A stretch of 64,000 bases of DNA from an uncultured Collinsella sp. (GCA_902491395.1 CABUHO010000009.1:20032-84031), one strand, 5' to 3'. Shown: positions 44,291 through 53,286, counted from the stretch's first letter. Notes: generated by a model not told the origin, from the letters alone. Translations and numbers: made by a program.

Positions 44291-44628
44291 TATGCTTCCT
44301 CCTGCTTTTTGATTTGCGCTTCCATGCGCTCGAGCTTGCCGTTCATGGTGTCGGTAAACCCGGGGCGAATATCTGCCTTGAGCACAACTTCGGTGCGGAT
44401 GCCCTTGTTTGCCAGGACAAAGGTGGCGTCGCGCACGACCCGCATGACCTCGTCCCAGTCGCCTTCGATCTCGGTGAACATCGAGGTGGTGCGGTTGGGA
44501 AGGCCGCTCTCGCGAATGACGCGCACGACCTCGGCGACCTCGGCGGAGAGCTCGTCGCCCGTACCGCATGGGGCAATGGCCACCGCGACCAGCGTGTTCA
44601 TGCCGGTATTGGCTGCGGACTCGGACAT
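44290..44628 (-). CDS. Thiamine-binding protein, MTH1187/YkoF-like family
   Basis: The 112-residue protein has the ferredoxin-like MTH1187 fold pattern: TLVAVAIAPCGTGDELSAEVAEVVRVI at the N-terminus, TSMFTEIEGDWDEVMRVV in the middle and TEVVLKADIRPG at the end. Members bind thiamine or its parts. Its place between thiM and thiE under a TPP riboswitch supports a role in thiamine or HMP handling. It starts three bases after the thiM stop. Confidence 0.87.
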   Translation of the reverse strand: MSESAANTGMNTLVAVAIAPCGTGDELSAEVAEVVRVIRESGLPNRTTSMFTEIEGDWDEVMRVVRDATFVLANKGIRTEVVLKADIRPGFTDTMNGKLERMEAQIKKQEEA

Positions 44629-44631
44629 GGC

Positions 44632-45471
44632 TTACGCCTCCTCGAGCTCGAGCTGGTTGTTGGCGATGTCCTGGGCAGTTGCACGGTAGAGCTCGTCGAT
44701 AAAGGCGACCTTAAAGCTCGCCGGGGCATCGGCGACGGCGGCGGCACGCGTGCCGGCAACGTTGTAGACGGCGGTGCCACAGACGGCTGCCGTAAACGGA
44801 TCGGCGGCGCAGGCATATACGGCCAGCACGCCGCCCTGCGAGCAGCCGCAGCCGGTGATCTTGGACATGAGCGGACTGCCGCCGTGGGACTTGGCCACGG
44901 TCGTGCCGTCGGTGATCAGGTCGACCTCGCCCGAGACCACCACGGCGCCGCCGGTGTAGCGGGCGAGTGCCACGGCGGCATCGCGGGCGGCGTCAACCGT
45001 ATCGGTCGTGTCGACGCCTCGTACACGGCTCAGATCGGCCGCCTCGCCCTCAAGGCCCCACAGGCCGGCGAGCGCGATGATCTCGGAAGCGTTGCCGCGC
45101 ACGATGGCGGGCTTGTACTGCTTGAGCTCGTTTACCAGCTGAGTGCGCAGGCTGCCGATGCCCAGGCCCACCGGGTCGAGCACCCAGGGCTTGCCGGCAT
45201 CGTGTGCCGCCTTGGCCGCGCGGGGAATCGTCTGCTCGTAGATGGGGAAGAGCGTGCCCATGTTGAGATAGATGGCGCCGCCGCCGGCAACGAGCGCCTC
45301 GCCCTCGTCGGGCAGATAGACCATGGCGGCCGAGCCGCCCACGGCGAGTTGCGCGTTGGCGACAAAGTCAATCGTCACCGTGTTGGTGATGGAGCCGGCC
45401 ATCGGGTTGGTGGCGCGAATTGCCTCTACGGCCTTGACCACCTGTTGCTTAAGCTGTTCCGAATTAATCAC
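44632..45471 (-). CDS. thiM: Hydroxyethylthiazole kinase
   Basis: The 279-residue protein has ThiM motifs: PMAGSITNTVTIDFVANAQL near residue 30, MVYLPDEGEAL, VLDPVGLGIGSLR, VRGNASEI, VVVSGEVDLITDG and the anion-hole TGCGCSQGG. It phosphorylates salvaged 4-methyl-5-hydroxyethylthiazole for ThiE. The start is GTG at 45471, with AAGGAGG eight bases upstream. A TPP riboswitch and terminator precede it. Confidence 0.92.
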   Translation of the reverse strand: MINSEQLKQQVVKAVEAIRATNPMAGSITNTVTIDFVANAQLAVGGSAAMVYLPDEGEALVAGGGAIYLNMGTLFPIYEQTIPRAAKAAHDAGKPWVLDPVGLGIGSLRTQLVNELKQYKPAIVRGNASEIIALAGLWGLEGEAADLSRVRGVDTTDTVDAARDAAVALARYTGGAVVVSGEVDLITDGTTVAKSHGGSPLMSKITGCGCSQGGVLAVYACAADPFTAAVCGTAVYNVAGTRAAAVADAPASFKVAFIDELYRATAQDIANNQLELEEA

Positions 45472-45493
45472 TGCACATGCCTCCTTGGCATAG

Positions 45494-45523
45494 AAAAGGG
45501 GCGCTGTGCATAGACAGCGCCCC
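45494..45523 (-). terminator. Riboswitch-associated intrinsic terminator
   Basis: On the reverse strand GGGGCGCTG/CAGCGCCCC with an 8-base loop is followed by TTTTC. It lies between the TPP aptamer and thiM, which suggests control by transcription termination when TPP is bound. Confidence 0.85.
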
Positions 45524-45531
45524 TGTAAAGG

Positions 45532-45629
45532 CGGCATGCTCCCTACGCCAGCATTAACTGACAGGTTCAAAGGATTGGGCCCATTGCCCTCTCAGCCTTG
45601 TGGTTTGCACCGCCGGCACTCCCGCATCG
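45532..45629 (-). promoter_or_regulatory. TPP riboswitch (THI element)
   Basis: The reverse strand reads CGGGAGTGCCGGCGG, then GGCTGAGAGGG, then CCTTTGAACCTGTCAGTTAA followed by TGCTGGCGTAGGGAGCATG. These are the conserved blocks of the thiamine pyrophosphate aptamer. It precedes thiM and should switch the operon off when TPP is plentiful. Confidence 0.95.
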
Positions 45630-45655
45630 AATCTGTTGTCCCCTATACTAGCGCA

Positions 45656-45755
45656 CCTGCCAAAAAGGGTCAGGTTTATTTTGGCAGGTGCCAACTGGGG
45701 CGATGCGTTTTCCCAGATAAAACCTGCCAAAATAAACCTGTCCCTTTTTGGCGGG
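45656..45755. repeat. Palindromic intergenic repeat, family B (two arms)
   Basis: The left arm (45656-45689, starting CCTGCCAAAAAGGGTCAGG) and right arm (45722-45755, ending CCTGTCCCTTTTTGGCGGG) are inverted copies with two mismatches, about 32 bases apart. The reverse complement of the right arm plus adjacent bases matches 17931-17966. A GGTACAATAG -10-like stretch follows directly, ahead of the HAD gene. Confidence 0.85.
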
Positions 45756-45796
45756 TCGGTACAATAGACGGGATAAAGAATGACCGAGGGGACCCT

Positions 45797-46705
45797 ATGA
45801 TTAAACTTGTGCTGACCGATATGGACGATACGCTGATTCCCGCTGGACAAGACGGCGCCAGCGACTATGCCATCGATGGCATTCATGCTATGCAGGCAGC
45901 GGGCCTGCATTTTGGCCCGGTTTCGGGCCGTCAGCCGTCCGCGATGGGCTGGATGTTCCGCAATCGCTCCGAGTACTTTTCGACCGGTGCCTTCTGCAAC
46001 GGGCAGGTGATGTTTGTCGACGGCGAGGTAGCCGCTTCACGCGCAACCGACAACGATGCCCTGATGCGTCTGGCCGATTACCTTGAGCATGAGACCGACG
46101 ATACGTATCTAAAGGTCTACAGCCTGGGCGATGACTTTTGGGACAACGACGCCTATTGCGTGACGAGCGACCCCGAGCGCGTGCGCCGCGCCATGGAGTC
46201 GGGCGGAAACGCGTGGCTCAAGGGCGAAGAGGCCCCGTGCCACCCCGTTGTCGACGATGCCCCGGTATACAAGGCAAATATCTGGAGCGCCCGCTCGCGT
46301 GAGGAGCTCGCCGAGCTGCGTGGGCGCGTTGCCGCCGAGGTGCCGGAGCTCTCGCTCGTGTTCCCCAACAATCGCGTGCGCCTGTTCGACATTCTTCCGG
46401 CCGGTTGGGACAAGGGCTGCGCTGCGCTGGAACTGGCGCGCGCCTTGGGCCTGACGACCGACGAGGTGGCGGTGTTCGGCGACTCCGATAACGACCTGCC
46501 CATGATTAACGCCGTCCCCAACTCCGTTGCAGTCGCCAACGCCAACGAGGCCGTCACGGCTGCGGCGCGCTGGCATATCGGCGCCGCGGCAGACGATGCA
46601 GTTGCCAAGGCTCTGCACCAGATTGCCGCCTGCGCCGCGACGGGGGAGATGCCGCCGTTTATGCGCCTGCCGGGTACAGCCGACGCGAATCCCGCGAACA
46701 TCTAA
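45797..46705 (+). CDS. HAD-superfamily phosphatase, Cof type
   Basis: The 302-residue protein has motif I LTDMDDTLIP (nucleophile D8, acid D10), a large C2-type cap, a motif III Lys region GWDKGCAALEL, and motif IV VFGDSDNDLPMI. Cof-type HADs remove phosphate from small metabolites such as sugar phosphates and cofactors. Some family members act on HMP-PP, and the thiamine operon is divergent next door, but that link is only suggestive. The LysR gene follows after nine bases. Confidence 0.87.
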   Translation: MIKLVLTDMDDTLIPAGQDGASDYAIDGIHAMQAAGLHFGPVSGRQPSAMGWMFRNRSEYFSTGAFCNGQVMFVDGEVAASRATDNDALMRLADYLEHETDDTYLKVYSLGDDFWDNDAYCVTSDPERVRRAMESGGNAWLKGEEAPCHPVVDDAPVYKANIWSARSREELAELRGRVAAEVPELSLVFPNNRVRLFDILPAGWDKGCAALELARALGLTTDEVAVFGDSDNDLPMINAVPNSVAVANANEAVTAAARWHIGAAADDAVAKALHQIAACAATGEMPPFMRLPGTADANPANI

Positions 46706-46714
46706 GGGGCAGCC

Positions 46715-47611
46715 ATGAAACTCCAGCAGCTCAAGTATGTCGTCAAGGTCGCCGAGTGTGGCAGCATCACCGAGGCCTCGCGCCGCCTTTTTGTGTCGCA
46801 GCCTTCGATTACCGCATCGATCCGTGAGCTCGAAAACGAGATGGGCGTTCATATCTTTGAGCGCACCAACAAGGGCGTTATTGTGTCCGAGGAAGGCGAG
46901 ACCTTTTTGGGCTACGCGCGCCAGGTGCTCGATCAGGCCGATCTGCTCGAGGACAAATATAAAGGCGCGTCCGAGCAAGTGCCACATTTTAGCGTGAGCT
47001 GTCAGCACTACTCCTTTGCCGTCAACGCGTTTGTCGATGTGATTCGCGAGTTCGATGCCGCGCGCTACGACTTTACCCTGCGCGAGGAGCAGACCCACGA
47101 GATTATCGAAGATGTCGCGCACATGAAAAGCGAGCTGGGCATCCTGTATCTGTCCGAGCATAACCGCGAGGTCATTGAGCGCATGCTGGCGGCCAACGAG
47201 CTCGTATTCGAAGGGCTCTTCTGCGCCGCGCCGCACGTTTTCGTGTGTGCCGAGCATCCGCTGGCGGGCCGCTCCCGCGTAACGCTTGAGGATCTGGAAG
47301 ATTACCCTTTCCTGTCCTATGAGCAGGGAAGCTATAACTCGTTCTATTATTCCGAGGAGCTGACCTCGACGTTTGAACGCCGCAAGAACATCCGCGTGCG
47401 CGACCGCGCGACGCTGTTCAACCTGGCCATGGGCCTTAACGGCTATACAGTATGCTCGGGCGTGATCAGCCATGAGCTCAACGGCCCCGGCATTATCTCG
47501 ATTCCGCTCGATGTGGACGAGTATATGGAGATCGGCATTATCACGCGCAAGAACACGACGCTCACGCGCTATGGGCAGGCCTATATCGACGCGATTCGTC
47601 AGCATATCTAA
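46715..47611 (+). CDS. LysR-family transcriptional regulator (probable methionine/sulfur control)
   Basis: The 298-residue protein has an N-terminal LysR helix-turn-helix (GSITEASRRLFVSQPSITAS) and a CysB/MetR-like effector domain (QHYSFAVNAFVDVI). It lies directly upstream of a MetE-like gene, and a LysR-type box lies between them. It therefore probably regulates methionine synthesis or uptake. The effector is likely a sulfur metabolite such as O-acetylserine or homocysteine, by analogy to the family. Confidence 0.85.
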   Translation: MKLQQLKYVVKVAECGSITEASRRLFVSQPSITASIRELENEMGVHIFERTNKGVIVSEEGETFLGYARQVLDQADLLEDKYKGASEQVPHFSVSCQHYSFAVNAFVDVIREFDAARYDFTLREEQTHEIIEDVAHMKSELGILYLSEHNREVIERMLAANELVFEGLFCAAPHVFVCAEHPLAGRSRVTLEDLEDYPFLSYEQGSYNSFYYSEELTSTFERRKNIRVRDRATLFNLAMGLNGYTVCSGVISHELNGPGIISIPLDVDEYMEIGIITRKNTTLTRYGQAYIDAIRQHI

Positions 47612-47645
47612 CCCGTGCGGACCGCGCGTGCGAGCCGCATCCCTA

Positions 47646-47680
47646 TTGTTTGTTATATAGACAATTCCTATGGCAAACAA
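47646..47680. promoter_or_regulatory. Candidate LysR binding site before the MetE-like gene
   Basis: ATAG-N7-CTAT (47657-47671) sits inside a wider inverted repeat TTGTTTG (47646-47652) / CAAACAA (47674-47680). ATAG-N7-CTAT resembles the TATAG...CTATA boxes described for MetR/MtaR-like LysR proteins of methionine genes. It lies about 80 bases before the MetE-like start. Confidence 0.6.
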
Positions 47681-47762
47681 ATATAAATGCATATTTTACG
47701 ATAGCCGCGATGACGCCCATACTCTCTCTCGATAAGGCAACCAATTGCAAAGGGAGATACCT

Positions 47763-48896
47763 ATGAGCACTTTGACCCAGCTGAACGCGCCGTTTCGCGC
47801 CGATATCGTCGGCAGCTTTCTGCGCCCGCAGACCGTAAAGGACGCCCGTGCCGCCCATGCCGCGGGTACGCTCGACGACGCCGGCCTTAAGGCCGTCGAG
47901 GACGAGGCCATTCGCGACTTGGTGGCCAAGCAGAAGGCCGCCGGCCTGCAGGTGATCACGGATGGTGAATTCCGCCGCAGCTACTGGCACCTCGATTTTA
48001 TGTGGGGACTCAACGGCATCGAGCGCCGCACCTCGCGCACCGGCTATATGTTCCACGACGAGGAGACCACGGCCGATACCGCTGTGGTGATCGGCCCCAT
48101 CAGCGGCGAGAACCACCCCTTCGTTGCACACTTTAAGTTTGTCAAAGCCCTCGAGGGCGAGGGCCAGGTCGCGCGCCAGACCATCCCGGCACCGATCCAG
48201 ACGTTCTCCGAGGTTACGCTCGATCGCTGCGATGGTCAGCAAGAGAGCCTGCGCGCCGTCTATAAGACCGACGAGGAGCTTGCCGACGCCATCGCAGCCG
48301 CCTATCGTACCGTGATTGCCGACCTGTACGCTGCGGGCTGCCGCAACATCCAGTTCGATGACTGCACCTGGGGTATCTACTGCGATACCGACTTTGTCGC
48401 CAAGACCGGCATGAGCCCGGTCGACCTGCAGAAAGTGAGCGAGCTGGGCGTGGCGCTCAACAACGCCGCTATCGAGGGTAAGCCCGATGACCTGGTCATC
48501 AACACGCATGTGTGCCGCGGCAACTATCACTCTACCTACGCCTTCGAGGGTGGCTATGACCCCATCGCGCCGTACTTATTCGCCAACGAGGACGTCGACG
48601 CGTTCTATCTGGAGTTCGATACGCCGCGCGCCGGCGGTTTTGAGCCGCTCAAGTATGTTGCCCCCGGTAAGAAGGTCGTGCTGGGCCTGGTGACCACCAA
48701 GGCGGCCGAGCTCGAGGATGAGGAGGTTATCGTCGAGCGTATCAACGAAGCCGCGAAGTATGTGCCGCTCGAGAACCTATACCTGTCGCCTCAGTGCGGT
48801 TTTGCCAGCTGCGAGATCGGCAACAAGCTTACCGAGGACGAGCAGTGGGCAAAGCTCGCACTGGTCAAGCGCATCGCCGAGCGCGTCTGGAAGTAG
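47763..48896 (+). CDS. Cobalamin-independent methionine synthase-like methyltransferase (MetE C-terminal domain family)
   Basis: The 377-residue protein corresponds to the catalytic C-terminal half of MetE only. It has DIVGSFLRP near residue 15, ITDGEFRRSYWHLDF, the QFDDCTW stretch, the zinc ligands in NTHVCRGNYHS, and SPQCGFAS near the end. Such standalone YxjG/YxjH-type proteins make methionine from homocysteine with methyl donors that differ from the long MetE. Zinc-bound thiolate chemistry is expected. AAAGGGAG precedes the ATG. The preceding LysR gene likely controls it. Confidence 0.88.
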   Translation: MSTLTQLNAPFRADIVGSFLRPQTVKDARAAHAAGTLDDAGLKAVEDEAIRDLVAKQKAAGLQVITDGEFRRSYWHLDFMWGLNGIERRTSRTGYMFHDEETTADTAVVIGPISGENHPFVAHFKFVKALEGEGQVARQTIPAPIQTFSEVTLDRCDGQQESLRAVYKTDEELADAIAAAYRTVIADLYAAGCRNIQFDDCTWGIYCDTDFVAKTGMSPVDLQKVSELGVALNNAAIEGKPDDLVINTHVCRGNYHSTYAFEGGYDPIAPYLFANEDVDAFYLEFDTPRAGGFEPLKYVAPGKKVVLGLVTTKAAELEDEEVIVERINEAAKYVPLENLYLSPQCGFASCEIGNKLTEDEQWAKLALVKRIAERVWK

Positions 48897-49017
48897 CGCT
48901 ACCGTTCGTCGGGGCGGCGGGCGTGATTGAGGCTACATCGCATACAATGGTTCGGATCGTATCGTTCGGGCAGGTAATCAGCCATGCCCGGGCGCCCTTC
49001 CATTCGAAAGGACTTCC

Positions 49018-50352
49018 ATGTCCCAGTCTTCGACGCCCGTCGTCACCGATGCCATCTACGATGCGTCGTCGCTCGGCCGCCCGCGCATGTTTGTGTTGGG
49101 CTTGCAGCACATGTTCGCGATGTTTGGCGCCACGGTGCTCGTGCCCGTGCTCACCGGCCTTTCCGTTTCGGCGACGCTTCTGTTCGCCGGCATCGGCACG
49201 CTGCTGTTTCATTTTCTATCGCGCGGTAAGGTGCCGGCCTTCCTGGGCTCGTCGTTTGCCTTCATCGCGGGCTATGCCGCGATTGCACCCAACGGTGAGA
49301 CGGAGCTTTTACCTTACGCCTGCTTGGGTGTTGCCTGCGCCGGCCTGCTCTATCCGGTGCTGGCGGCGCTGTTCCGCGCATTTGGTGCCAAGCGCGTCAT
49401 GCGCTTCTTTCCGCCGGTGGTGACTGGTCCCATCGTCATTTCCATCGGCTTGATTCTGGCGAGCTCTGCCATCGCCAACTGCCAGACCAACTGGCTTGTC
49501 GCTGTGGTTGCTGTGGCCGTCATCGTGATCTGCAACATCTGGGGCCGTGGCATGGTCAAGATCGTGCCGATTTTGCTGGGTGTCGTGGTGAGCTATGCCG
49601 TTGCGGCAGCACTGGGCGAAGTTGATTTTTCGGGCGTTGCGGCCGCTCCGTGGGTCGGCCTGCCCATTGTATGGGACAACACCGTGTTTGCGCTCTTTGG
49701 TCCGCAGTTCGATAGCGGTCTTGCCACGACGGCCATCATCACCATCATGCCGCTGGCCTTCGCGACCATGATCGAGCATATTGGCGACATCTCGGCTATC
49801 GGCTCTACCTGCGAGCGCAACTACATCGCCGATCCTGGTCTGCATCGCACGCTGCTCGGTGACGGCCTTGCCACGATCCTGGCCTCGCTCTTTGGTGCTC
49901 CGGCAAACACCACCTATGGCGAGAACACTGGCGTGCTCGCCCTGACGCGCGTGTTCGACCCGCGCGTGATCCGCATTGCCGCGTGCTGCGCCATCGTGCT
50001 TTCGTTCTGCCCCAAGTTCGCTGCAGTCATCGCCGCCATGCCGGCGTGCGTCATCGGCGGCGTGTCGCTCGTGCTCTACGGCATGATCAGCGCCGTGGGT
50101 GTTCGCAACCTCATCGAGAACCAGGTCGATTTCCAGAACAATCGCAACGTGCTGGTGGCCGCGCTGGTGCTTGTGCTTTCGCTCGGCATTGCCTACAGCA
50201 CTGCTGGCGCCATCGTGCTGGAGCTGGGCGGCGTGACGATTTCGCTTTCTGGCCTTGCCGTAGGCTCGCTGGTGGGCATTGTGCTCAATGCCATTCTGCC
50301 CGGTAACGATTTTGAGTTCGATACTTCCGAGCTTGAGGAAGCTGCTGAGTAA
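49018..50352 (+). CDS. Uracil-xanthine permease (NCS2 family)
   Basis: The 444-residue membrane protein has NCS2 features: LGLQHMFAMFGATVLVPVLTG at the N-terminus, FLGSSFAFIAGY, the substrate-site motif ATMIEHIGDISAIGS, and GAPANTTYGENTGVLALTRV. UraA-type members import uracil with protons. AAAGGA precedes the ATG. No pyrimidine regulator or attenuator is visible next to it. Confidence 0.88.
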   Translation: MSQSSTPVVTDAIYDASSLGRPRMFVLGLQHMFAMFGATVLVPVLTGLSVSATLLFAGIGTLLFHFLSRGKVPAFLGSSFAFIAGYAAIAPNGETELLPYACLGVACAGLLYPVLAALFRAFGAKRVMRFFPPVVTGPIVISIGLILASSAIANCQTNWLVAVVAVAVIVICNIWGRGMVKIVPILLGVVVSYAVAAALGEVDFSGVAAAPWVGLPIVWDNTVFALFGPQFDSGLATTAIITIMPLAFATMIEHIGDISAIGSTCERNYIADPGLHRTLLGDGLATILASLFGAPANTTYGENTGVLALTRVFDPRVIRIAACCAIVLSFCPKFAAVIAAMPACVIGGVSLVLYGMISAVGVRNLIENQVDFQNNRNVLVAALVLVLSLGIAYSTAGAIVLELGGVTISLSGLAVGSLVGIVLNAILPGNDFEFDTSELEEAAE

Positions 50353-50374
50353 CAGCTGCGTCCAACTACATCAG

Positions 50375-50412
50375 AAAATGGCGCCCATGCGTACGCGTGG
50401 GCGCCATTTTTA
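50375..50412. terminator. Bidirectional intrinsic terminator
   Basis: AAAATGGCGCCCA (50375-50387) pairs with TGGGCGCCATTTT (50398-50410). A-rich and T-rich flanks allow function in both directions. It lies between the convergent permease and hydrolase genes and overlaps the hydrolase stop codon. Confidence 0.85.
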
Positions 50413-51072
50413 ATGCGTCAGTATCCAGTGGATGCCGAGCGCCATGCGCAAGTCGGTTTGCGCAAAATGATTGCCGGGGTTGAGCTCCAACGTTGTTGGA
50501 ATGCCACGCTCGACGAGTAACTCTTCCATCGCGCGCGTGTCGTCGAGCACGTGTCGCATCATGCGGTTGGGCGTCTTGGTTTCCTTTTTACCGAGCGACA
50601 GATAGATGGCTTGGGGGCTGCCGGCAAATGGTGCCGTACTGGCTCGTTCGATAAAGTCAGGAAACCACAGCGACCCCGATGCGCTCGCGGCGCGGTCAAA
50701 GGCGTTGGTTTGCCAGAGGGCCCAAAGCGCGAAAAGGCCTGCGAGCGAGTAGCCGGCAATGCCGCGCCAAACGGGCGGCTGGGGAAGCGATGACTCGACC
50801 TGCGGGATTATCTGGCTCAGCAACTCATCAAGAAAACTGGCAGCCTGACCGTCGAAAGGCTCAGCATCGCGTACAGTTCCATCGCATGCCCAGGGGCTCA
50901 GCTCGCGATTCCAATCGAGCGCGCCAATGGCAACGAGCGTAAACGGCGGACAGTCGAGCTCTTGGCAGCGGTTATAAACATCACTACCGTCGCCCATGAC
51001 CACGGGGAGGTAAATGACGGGTGCGCTTTCCGTATGCTCCGAATGAACGGTTATCTGCTTTTGCGCTTCCAT
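50410..51072 (-). CDS. Alpha/beta hydrolase, putative esterase
   Basis: The 220-residue protein resembles the IroE/Fes-like esterase group (DUF of putative esterases). It has a nucleophile elbow GYSLAGLFAL near residue 110 (Ser in GxSxG), then SGSLWFPDF and a C-terminal His in NPGNHFAQTDLRM. There is no signal peptide, so it is cytoplasmic. The substrate is unknown; siderophore or acyl ester cleavage is conceivable. It converges with the uracil permease. Confidence 0.8.
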   Translation of the reverse strand: MEAQKQITVHSEHTESAPVIYLPVVMGDGSDVYNRCQELDCPPFTLVAIGALDWNRELSPWACDGTVRDAEPFDGQAASFLDELLSQIIPQVESSLPQPPVWRGIAGYSLAGLFALWALWQTNAFDRAASASGSLWFPDFIERASTAPFAGSPQAIYLSLGKKETKTPNRMMRHVLDDTRAMEELLVERGIPTTLELNPGNHFAQTDLRMALGIHWILTH

Positions 51073-51184
51073 GACGGGCTTCTCTCAGTGTTGTGATATC
51101 GGCAGTCCCAATTGTCGCACGCCAGCGTATACCGGTTGGGCAGCATCAAGAACATTCGCGCGCGTCGTGCGGGCGCAAACAGGA

Positions 51185-51220
51185 AACGCCACCGCCGGAT
51201 GGGAGCTCGGCGGTGGCGTT
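51185..51220 (-). terminator. Intrinsic terminator
   Basis: AACGCCACCGCCG and CGGCGGTGGCGTT form a 13-bp stem. On the reverse strand it is followed by a T-rich TTTCCTGTTT run, ending the surface protein gene. Confidence 0.75.
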
Positions 51221-51284
51221 GCTAAACGGTGTGCGGGCTAGCACTTCTGTGGGTGCCGTCCCGTGCGTTAAAGGTCAAAGCTGT

Positions 51285-53075
51285 CTATGAGCGCTTGCGG
51301 CTCACCACGGCGCCTGCGGCGATAGCGGCTGTTCCCGCAAGGACGGTTGCCACGATGGCCGCACCCGAGGTGTCGCCGGTTGCCGCGAGCACGCCGGTAG
51401 TCTTGGCTTTCGTGGTTGAAGCCGCAACGGCCTTGGTCGGCTTTGAGCCCTCAGGCTTGGGGTTCTGCTTGGACTCCGCGGGCTTGCTTTCTGCGGGCTT
51501 GGTCTCGTCGGGCTTGGGGTCTTCCGGCTTGGCTACCTCGGGAGGTGCGATGGTCGTGCTTTTGGCGACTGCTTTGATATAGAGGGAGTCGACCGTGGCG
51601 TCGCCCGTGCCGATGGCTTGGCCTGCCTCGTAGATGCCGTCACGGAGCTTGCGATAGTCAATGACCTTGCCGCCTTCGGGCGTCTGGATGGCGGCGTTCT
51701 CAATCTTGATGGTGCCGATTGTCTTGCCGTCAGCGCTCATGGCACGGGCAAAGATTGCCGCTGTATCTCCTTCGGCCGTTACCTTGCTGCGGATGATCGA
51801 GATGACTGCGGGTGTGACGCCCTCGCTGGTCTGGGCGATGATGCCGATGTTCTCGCCTTGGGGTTCGCGCCTCGTCTCGCCATCTTGGTTTTCGCTGTAG
51901 GGGATGGGGCCGTCGCCGTTCTCGACATAGCGGGCTATGGCCTTGACAACGGAGTCGCTGATGTAGATGTGGCCACCCTCCTCGTTGGGTCGATCGTTTC
52001 TGGTGGAGAATGCAGCCGAAACCTCGCCTTCCGCAAACGCGTCCACGGTGGAGCCGTTCTTGACGACGATATCGTCTTGGTAGGTGAAGAGGGCAATGGC
52101 GCCACCGTATCTGCCTTTACTTGCGCGGGCTGTCACGTTTGCATGATCGAGTGTGATGCCCTTGTGGGCATAGACGCCATATTCAACACCGTTTGCGTTG
52201 AGGGAGGCGTTTGTGGCTGCGAGGCTGCCCTTGGCCTCGACGGCAGCGTCTTTCTCAGAGCTCGCCTTGACCTGGCTGCCGTCCGAGATATTGATGTTGC
52301 CGCCGCTCCAAATGGCCTCACCATCGGCTGAGCTTGCCTCGACTGTGCCGCCACCCTTGATGGTGAGGTTCTTGTCGGTTCCGATACCCTTGTCCTTGGT
52401 AGCCCTGGCGGTGACGGCCCCGCTGTCGTCAATCGTGATATTGCCGTTTGCCCTGATGCCATCCGATACGCCCGTGGCGTTGACGTTGCCCGAACCTTTG
52501 ATAGCGAGATCGCCCTCGGCGTCGATGGCATCAAACCCAACGCTCGTGGCGTTGACGGATCCGGCTCCGTCGATATTGATATTACCCGTGGAGAGGATAG
52601 CGTCCTCAGTAGATGTCACGCTGAGCGTGCTGCCCGCGTCGCCTTGGATATTGAGCTCGGCGTTCTCATTCTTGCCATGAGAAGCCTTGATGCCTTCGAT
52701 CCATTCGGCAGTGACGATGTTGGTTCCCGAGTAATTCACGTTGAGCTTGCCTGCGGCCTGGATCTCGCCGCCGTTATAGTTGTTGAGCTTCAAGTCGTCG
52801 GCGCCGTCCCACGACCAGGTGCCGGTCTCGTCGCCCGCCGCAGTGCCGGCGTTGTATTTGGTTTCGCCGACCTTGACCCATTCCGCCGCGAGCGAGACGC
52901 TCGGCATGAGCAGCGAGCTCACCGTGAGCGCGCACACGGCGCCTACGACGATGCGGCGCGTCACGCGGCGCCAGCTGCCGTGCGCGAGTCCTATGCGACG
53001 GCGAACGTCGGGTTCGGCAACATGGGTTCCGGCGGTAGTGTCATTGCGTTTGTGGGTCGTGAACAAGGCTGCCAT
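51285..53075 (-). CDS. LAxTG-anchored surface protein with repetitive beta-rich domain
   Basis: The 596-residue protein has a long basic N-terminus and signal helix (VVGAVCALTVSSLLM..SLAAE) and a repetitive extracellular part (about 80-440). Short repeats such as GNINIDGAGSVNAT, GDLAIKGSGNVNAT and GNITIDDSGAVTA recur about every 20-22 residues, suggesting a beta-helix or carbohydrate-binding DUF4353-like fold. A Lys/Pro/Glu-rich wall spacer follows. The C-terminus LAATGD, hydrophobic helix and RKRS form a class E-type sortase signal. I chose the ATG at 53075 (GGGAGC upstream) rather than 53093. It likely faces the host or other bacteria. Confidence 0.85.
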   Translation of the reverse strand: MAALFTTHKRNDTTAGTHVAEPDVRRRIGLAHGSWRRVTRRIVVGAVCALTVSSLLMPSVSLAAEWVKVGETKYNAGTAAGDETGTWSWDGADDLKLNNYNGGEIQAAGKLNVNYSGTNIVTAEWIEGIKASHGKNENAELNIQGDAGSTLSVTSTEDAILSTGNINIDGAGSVNATSVGFDAIDAEGDLAIKGSGNVNATGVSDGIRANGNITIDDSGAVTARATKDKGIGTDKNLTIKGGGTVEASSADGEAIWSGGNINISDGSQVKASSEKDAAVEAKGSLAATNASLNANGVEYGVYAHKGITLDHANVTARASKGRYGGAIALFTYQDDIVVKNGSTVDAFAEGEVSAAFSTRNDRPNEEGGHIYISDSVVKAIARYVENGDGPIPYSENQDGETRREPQGENIGIIAQTSEGVTPAVISIIRSKVTAEGDTAAIFARAMSADGKTIGTIKIENAAIQTPEGGKVIDYRKLRDGIYEAGQAIGTGDATVDSLYIKAVAKSTTIAPPEVAKPEDPKPDETKPAESKPAESKQNPKPEGSKPTKAVAASTTKAKTTGVLAATGDTSGAAIVATVLAGTAAIAAGAVVSRKRS

Positions 53076-53225
53076 GGTTGCTCCCGTTCTCATAGGGCCT
53101 ATACGGCTAGGTTCAGCGTATCTGCTGGATGTTGCCGGCGGTAGTGCCGTTTGGAGGGCAAAATGTCCAAAAAATTTCGGGAAACAATAAACCGCGTGCC
53201 CACGTGTTGCCTTGCTTTAAAAGAA

Positions 53226-53260
53226 AGGCGCGGAGCCGCTCGTTGCGACTCCGCGCCTTG
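53226..53260 (-). terminator. Intrinsic terminator
   Basis: GGCGCGGAG and CTCCGCGCC form a stem with a 13-base loop; on the reverse strand TTTCTTTT follows. It ends the NCS2 permease gene. Confidence 0.8.
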
Positions 53261-53286
53261 TTGTTTTGCTTTAGCAGACTACGCCG

